Below, one piece after another: positions 58,902 through 64,000 of a stretch of 64,000 nt of DNA (position 1 is the stretch's first letter; every line of letters starts with the position of its first letter). Origin of the DNA: Tubiluchus corallicola (lineage: Eukaryota > Priapulida > Priapulimorpha > Priapulimorphida > Tubiluchidae); NCBI GenBank assembly GCA_030141605.1, contig JAQGDQ010000334.1, positions 188,001-252,000 on the forward strand, given 5' to 3'. The translations under genes were made by a program, and so were the position numbers. The notes beneath the pieces were generated by a model, which was given only the letters and a program-made list of their open reading frames with translations, searched no databases and was not told where the DNA came from.

Positions 58902-61900
58902 GTAAGTTAATGAAGCTTTATCAGCACTTTATTTATGTCAGTTGTGAAAAATTGCAGCAATTTGCGATTATTTAGAAAATTGCTAACCTTCCCACCTTTT
59001 CCATTTGATTGTGAATAGAAGCTTTGGTGACAGCATAGGCACTAAATAATTCCACTGGCACTATGTTCAGGCTTGAAAACTTTATTCATGGTAACATAGG
59101 TCTATGGTCTATACACATACTTAACTTCACGGAACATTTTTGTGTGAATTTTCTGTATTTCAGTCCAATGTCGCCAGGAGGGGCGCCACTCGCAACAGTT
59201 GTTATTTTACCGAAGCATGTAGCTTTGCCGTATGTGCCTACAGATGGTTGTTTCCAGTTCCAAATAACTGTACTCTTCTATAGTTTACTGGCCCTTGGAT
59301 TACAGTATATGAACTTATATAGGACTGTATGGTGGCTGCCCCATTCTCATACAAGACAAGCATTGGTAAGATGGTTTTAAATATTTACTTGTATGATGAT
59401 GCTAATAAGATAGTGCTCTTGTGAGACTTGCCATGGTCATAATCGTAAAGAAGACAAAGTGCCCATTAAGTCTCGAAAATTTTTAATTTTCACAGGAGCT
59501 TTCATCTTTCACAGACTTCGTCAGCTGAAGTCAACTTAGGCCATACGAGCTGATTTCAGCAGACGGTCCATGAAAATGAAAGCTCCTGTGAAAAATAAAC
59601 ATTTTTGAGACTTAATCGGCACTTTGTGTTCTTTATGATGATGACAATTCTTAGATTAGATATCAGTGCCAATGTTTGTTACAGAGTTTTAAAAAAGATG
59701 AAATCCACTAGGAGTTTTAGCACTAACACTGAATAAGTCTTATTGACAAAAATAGTAACAATGAATAAAAAATCCCACAATTCAAAAGTAAGGAAAGAGA
59801 AAGAAATGGCATAAATGTTTCAAACTGCCGCAGTAGTTCTTCAAGTGACCAAAACAGAACGAATAAAAAGAAAATTATTAGAATTACTAGAAGTACTGAA
59901 CTAATTTTTCTGCGGAATTTTTTGTTTTTAAGTTTTATTAGCACATGAAAAGGATGTCACACTTGAAAGGATATAAGCATATAGAAGAGACACAGAAGCA
60001 CAGTAAATAAAAAATGCAAGGGAGAAACACAGAAGTATAAAATCAATGCCACTGTCAGATATGCACAACAGAAGTTAATGTGATGCAACATTAGCTTCTT
60101 TATGGTCCGTGAGCATTAGTAAGGATGTTTTAGACATTTTACATCATTTTACTATTGTCTGCTTGCACAACGATGCTAATCATTAGATCAGAGATCATTA
60201 TAAATGGCTTGTTACAACTTTTATGCAGTTCACTAATAATTCTAGCATTGTTTCAAATGCTACTAAACATGTGCATGAAATGTTAACTAATGTGGTAGCT
60301 GTTTTGACTTCTGTTCAGACAAATTGGATTTTGAAATTAGATCATTTGTGGGTTCATTCATTATTACTTATAAAAAAGTTTAGTTTAGTTTTGTTTACTA
60401 AAATTAATCTCTAAATTAGTAATTATTGTAGTGTGTGTAAAATAACTCTGAGAAACATGGAATTGATTAGTGAGTTATAAAGGTTAACTTAAACCTTGTC
60501 ATTATCACTGTGTTCTAGTGATTATGGTATTAGACATGTGATCTGAAGGCAAAGGTCCCTAGTTCAAATAGAGGTTTAGCCAGTTTTGATTTTTTTCTTT
60601 GTTTTAGGCAAGTTTTGTTTCAAAAGTCCAATTATTCTATCTTTAATGAATGGTTTTGAAACTAAATTGTAAATAATTAATTTGGTGCAAATTAGCTTAG
60701 TAGAAACAGGAGAATAGTATGGTTAATCTATATTTTTTAAATCAAACAATAAACAAAAGTAATTATTGTTTTTTTAGAATTTCTATATGATAGACAAAAA
60801 TATTCTGGCATTTATCACGGGCATTCTTACTCGAAGTTTAGTTTGGACTTTTATTTGTCAGGTAAGATTGATTGTGTTTTAATATTTAATGGGTAGACAT
60901 TCATTCCAGTGTTCTGCGCATACAGTATAGTGTATATAATTATAGATTTCGGGTAGTGCAGAAAAATAGGTATAGTCGTATTATGAGCGTTACTCAATCA
61001 TACTAAAATCTTTATAGATTTTCATCATAAATCAGGCTATTATTTCGTACTTGTTTATTTGTGTCTGTAATTACGCTGTTGCTACAATGTGACTACATTC
61101 ATAGGGAGTGTACTACAATGGGGAAGAAGCCAGTGACATACTGGAAGAAGCAGTTCTTTTTTTATTTTTTACATGATCTTCGGAGATCTGGCCACGAACA
61201 TCCAGGAGTTTTTTATTTCATTGGTTGTGGTGGTCTCTATGGTCGTCATCCGGTGTGACGGGGACTTAATTGTGTGACATACTTTTTGTGCCACTTTGTA
61301 TTTACAAACCACCCTGTACCTACTGGTTATTATCATTAACACAAGCAGAGGCATGTTTTCATATTTGTTCAAGTCATTATCATTGTTGACACTGTTCATG
61401 TAAAGGTTAACGAATATTGTCAAAATGGAACCAAATGTCGTACACGTGAATTTTTATAATTTTTGCAGAGTTGCAGTAGCCAGAAACGATCAGTCAAATA
61501 CTGGCTTCTACAGCTTGTTAAAGGTTGTGTCACGCTCACATGGACAACAGCTTCCTGCTATTTTTTTTACCACATTGTTATGAAATATTCTCTTATACAC
61601 ATCTTGTATTTGTGTTATCCGTAAGTACAGCATTACTCCTTTTGATTGGCAATTAGTTCAGTTTGCTGTTTACAATTTCTATTGTTCAGTTGTTTCTCAA
61701 AATAAGCTATGTAATTATTTTATTATGATTATTTCATTTTTGTCCAAATCAAGCTGTTTCGCATCTTTGACGCATTTTCTAGTATTGAACATTCGCTCTT
61801 ATTATGAAATATCTTTCCCTTTGAGAACAATAAACTCTCTTTTCAACTGTGAAGTGTTTAGTTGGGCTTGTCACTTGTGTCTTGTTTGAGCTTTGGCTGA

Positions 61901-63044
61901 AAAATGAACTTTTTGCAAAAACTGTGGTTGTCTTTTCCTCAAAATTTCACGAGCAGAACTACTAATTTCACGAGTAGAACGTCAGTAATTTTATGCAATT
62001 TACACTTCTGTGCTTTTTAGTTACTCAATGTAAGCCATCAATCACTGACCAGGGAGTAAAAATTATGATTGCATGTTTTTTTATTTCGTCATCACCTTTA
62101 GTTATGTAATTATCTGATCAGCCTGCCTAAGCAATTTAACACTAGAGTACATGTATATTTATTATGTGAATGTTTAAATGGCCAACTTTATCCATTTAGG
62201 CTCCATAAAGATGTTGCACCTAAATGTATAGTAGCTGAATTATGTGCTTGTATATGTGACTGTAATGTACATGTACGTACATGCTCCCACAAAGTTTGTT
62301 TATTGTGTGTCTTTACAAATTTTGTTTATTTTAAAGTTGAAAATGAAACTGATATTCTATTTATTCTTTTTCTCCTTAGTGTGCTGATATATTTTGTCTT
62401 GTTTGGAATGAAACCAGATGGATTGTGGTTTCTTAAAAAGTCAATTGAAGCAACAAAGTTAGTGGGTTAGTAAATAGGTGTAATTATTCTGATATACTTT
62501 TTAATCCACTTTAGATTGCTTGTAAACAACATTTACATCTTAAAACATCCGCTTTTTTTGCGCAGGCTTATTGCTTAAGTTGGTTATGTGCAAACATTGC
62601 ACCTATGTGATGGTGTATATCTACTTCTTTTTATTAAAGTTCTTTTATTAATATCATAATAAGGATGAGCTATTTCTGTTCAAGAGACAATGTGCTGTCT
62701 TCAAAACTTTCAAAATATTAATATGGTACTGTTGAATAGCTTACTCATTGTCAACTTGAACATGACTTTGCATGAAAACTAGAGTCTAGTTTTAAAATGT
62801 CACATTGCATTTATAAGAGGACACTGACAAGTGTTGTGAACAAAGTCCTAAGCGTTGTCTTCATTTTTCTGTATTTCTAGGTAAGAATGGTCGTCCACAA
62901 CATACATGCTCATTGGTTTCAGAGACAATTCGTGAAGAAGTAGAGTCATTGAAACTTGATTTTAATAAATGCATGAAGGACATTTTGTTCAACTCACTTT
63001 ATTATGCATATTACTGTGGCTTTATACCTTGCTGTTTTACACAA
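58849..63044 (+). CDS. TMEM39A/B-like multi-pass ER membrane protein (six exons, 3' incomplete)
   Basis: The coding exons are 58849-58901, 59164-59365, 60778-60861, 61469-61620, 62380-62465 and 62881-63044. They join in frame with consensus sites and give about 247 residues. The start MPVNRR resembles the MPGGRR start of vertebrate TMEM39A. Conserved blocks are LGLQYMNLYRTVWWLPHSHT, NFYMIDKNILAFITG..RSLVW, and CSLVSETIREEVESLKLDFN followed by DILFNSLYYAYYCGF. At least four hydrophobic helices are present. TMEM39 proteins reside in the ER membrane and are linked to ER-to-Golgi transport of SAC1, collagen secretion and autophagy control. Human TMEM39A has 488 residues, so about half is visible and the rest lies right of the window. 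Confidence 0.93.
59164..59365 (+). CDS. TMEM39-like exon 2
   Basis: Completes the GG|T codon and adds 67 codons, ending GCATTG|gtaaga (phase 0). It holds the first membrane helix (ITVLFYSLLALGLQYMNLY) and the family signature YRTVWWLPHSHTR. Confidence 0.95.
59404..59650. mobile_element. Foldback element, copy B
   Basis: The left arm (59439-59511) and right arm (59571-59642) are inverted repeats of about 70 bp at roughly 90% identity. Inner sequence (CGTCAGCTGAAGTCA with CGTCTGCTGAAATCA in the complement) extends pairing, so nearly 200 bp can fold as one hairpin. The outer left flank (AATAAGATAGTGCTCTT) matches the complement of copy A's right flank. The copies are therefore homologous and inverted relative to each other. 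It lies in TMEM39 intron 2 (59366-60777). Confidence 0.8.
60510..60590 (+). mobile_element. tRNA-derived SINE head, copy d
   Basis: A-box-like CTAGTGATTATGGTATTAGA is followed by the B-box-like CTAGTTCAAATAGAGG and the tail GGTTTAGCCAGTTTTGAT, parallel to copies a, b and e. It lies in TMEM39 intron 2. A full cloverleaf is not possible. Confidence 0.5.
60778..60861 (+). CDS. TMEM39-like exon 3
   Basis: 28 codons, phase 0 on both sides, acceptor ttgtttttttag, donor GTCAG|gtaaga. It encodes NFYMIDKNILAFITGILTRS and LVWTFICQ, matching the family LNFHLIDYHLAAFI..LARRLVW segment. Confidence 0.93.
61469..61620 (+). CDS. TMEM39-like exon 4
   Basis: 50 codons plus two bases (phase 2), acceptor atttttgcag, donor TATCC|gtaagt. 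It begins with a polar, lysine-rich stretch (SCSSQKRSVKYW), then a hydrophobic stretch and KYSLIHILYLCYP. Confidence 0.88.
62380..62465 (+). CDS. TMEM39-like exon 5
   Basis: 86 bp (1+28 codons+1), acceptor ttctccttag, donor GTGG|gttagt, slightly weaker than the others. It encodes VLIYFVLFGMKPDGLWFLKK and SIEATKLV. Confidence 0.88.
62881..63044 (+). CDS. TMEM39-like exon 6
   Basis: 164 bp (2+54 codons), acceptor gtatttctag, donor ACACAA|gtaagt (phase 0). It contains HTCSLVSETIREEVESLK, then DILFNSLYYAYYCGFIPCCF, one of the most conserved TMEM39 stretches. The following exon is outside the window. Confidence 0.95.
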
Positions 63045-64000
63045 GTAAGTGAAGAAATTATTTCACAATTGCTGTCTTGGTAGTAATAACGAGAACAGGA
63101 ACTTAAATAGATTATTACGATCATTGTTTATGGCACGTAATATTAAAATGCGATACCTTTTGTTTATGTGACCTATTAATATTCATTGTTCTTACATTTT
63201 TTGCTTAATAGTTTAATCATTTGTCCTTTTCCAAAAGAAGTAGCATCATTGATCATGTCTTTACACTATCTGTCTAGAACTGGTTATGAAAGACCTTGCG
63301 TTTACAATAAAATCATATTTATTACTTATTATTAGCAATATTACTTTCTTTGAGATAAGTTTTCCATCAAAAATCTTTTATACATTTTGTATATATACCC
63401 TACTAATACTTGATTGTAATTATTTTTCTATGGATACCGTAAAATGTTTATGTGTATGTGTGTTTAGCTAAGTTTTTCTTGTGATTTTTTGTATTTTAAT
63501 GCTTCATTGATCAGGTGGAATTTGAAGCAAGCAGTGTGAGTTGAAGTTTTATTAAAGTACTGTTTTCTTACATTTTTATTTCACTATTTTATAATGCTTG
63601 CAGAAATTTTGCGGTACTGTTTAAAACGAGCTATGTTAGATTCTTTGCAGTGAATTGTTTATGACATTTGTTATGCCAAGTTTGTAATTAATTGTCTTAA
63701 TTATTAGATTTAAACTGAGTCTTAAGGTGGTACTGCAAATCTAGGTTGTTTACTGTATTACATGCTTGAGTAGAGCTAATTGCATTCACCAGCTACTTCG
63801 TTATATACTTTATATTATATACTTCGTTTTATACTTATATTTATATTGTTAGAAAAATACCGTTTTTATGAACGTTTCATAGCAGTGATACTTTGCTAGT
63901 GCAAAACATTAGGTTGGACATTGAAATGAAATATGACCATACTTTTACATGATTTCATATAGCTTTCTTTAATGTTGGTCTACTTAACCCTGCATTTTGC
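63045..64000. other. TMEM39 intron 6 (partial)
   Basis: AT-rich with no further exon recognised before the window ends. Confidence 0.5.

Noticed and set aside
61061-61423. Frames in TMEM39 intron 3 (65 and 84 codons)
   Set aside because: They lie between well-supported exons 3 and 4 and match no part of TMEM39. Probably unidentified repeat debris.

Overview
The window is animal nuclear DNA: AT-rich, spliced and repeat-dense. The gene content points to a protostome invertebrate, probably lophotrochozoan, though this is inference: a prohormone-4 type neuropeptide precursor is a family I know from insects, annelids and molluscs. No long host ORF exists. All host genes are split into short exons that had to be found by splice sites, reading phase and family motifs.

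Three host genes were reconstructed. (1) Minus strand, 34.95 kb to 0.72 kb and continuing off the left edge: a prohormone-4-like precursor with a signal-peptide/neuropeptide exon (34750-34946), an LDL-receptor class A exon (11172-11300) and a conserved C-terminal-domain exon (720-872). All junctions are phase 1; the introns are 23.4 kb and 10.3 kb. A possible 5' UTR exon lies at about 41.14-41.4 kb. (2) Minus strand, 54.53-47.40 kb: a complete three-exon stefin (cystatin B-like) gene of 97 codons with the QVVAG inhibitor loop. Its upstream region has a TATA box, an AP-1 site and two CACGTG E-boxes. (3) Plus strand, from 58.80 kb off the right edge: six exons of a TMEM39A/B-like ER membrane protein (about 247 codons visible, near half the usual length). 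Stefin and TMEM39 are divergently arranged about 4 kb apart.

The rest is mostly transposable elements and simple repeats. There is a CR1/L2-like LINE with an intact 714-codon reverse-transcriptase ORF (14.9-17.4 kb) and a second LINE with at least two frameshifts and a (TTATC)n tail (57.1-55.13 kb, minus). Fragments of other LINEs include endonuclease at 22.5-23.3 kb, RT at 3.67-3.88 kb and a C-terminal piece at 53.8-54.3 kb. A Penelope-like GIY-YIG remnant with a hammerhead-like tail lies at 1.25-2.0 kb. Two non-autonomous hAT-like elements with perfect 8-bp target duplications sit in stefin intron 1. A tRNA-derived SINE family, two copies of a long foldback element (18.8 and 59.4 kb), a 74-bp minisatellite, and large (GA)n, (ATA)n and (TA)n microsatellites complete the picture.

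The host genes show no sign of forming one pathway. The neuropeptide precursor enters the secretory pathway, stefin is a cytosolic cathepsin inhibitor, and TMEM39 acts in ER/secretory and autophagy biology. I found no CRISPR, operon or rRNA, and no intact tRNA gene. I did not find a clear new multi-gene system. The best novelty candidates are the duplicated YG-peptide module in the neuropeptide precursor and the foldback family.
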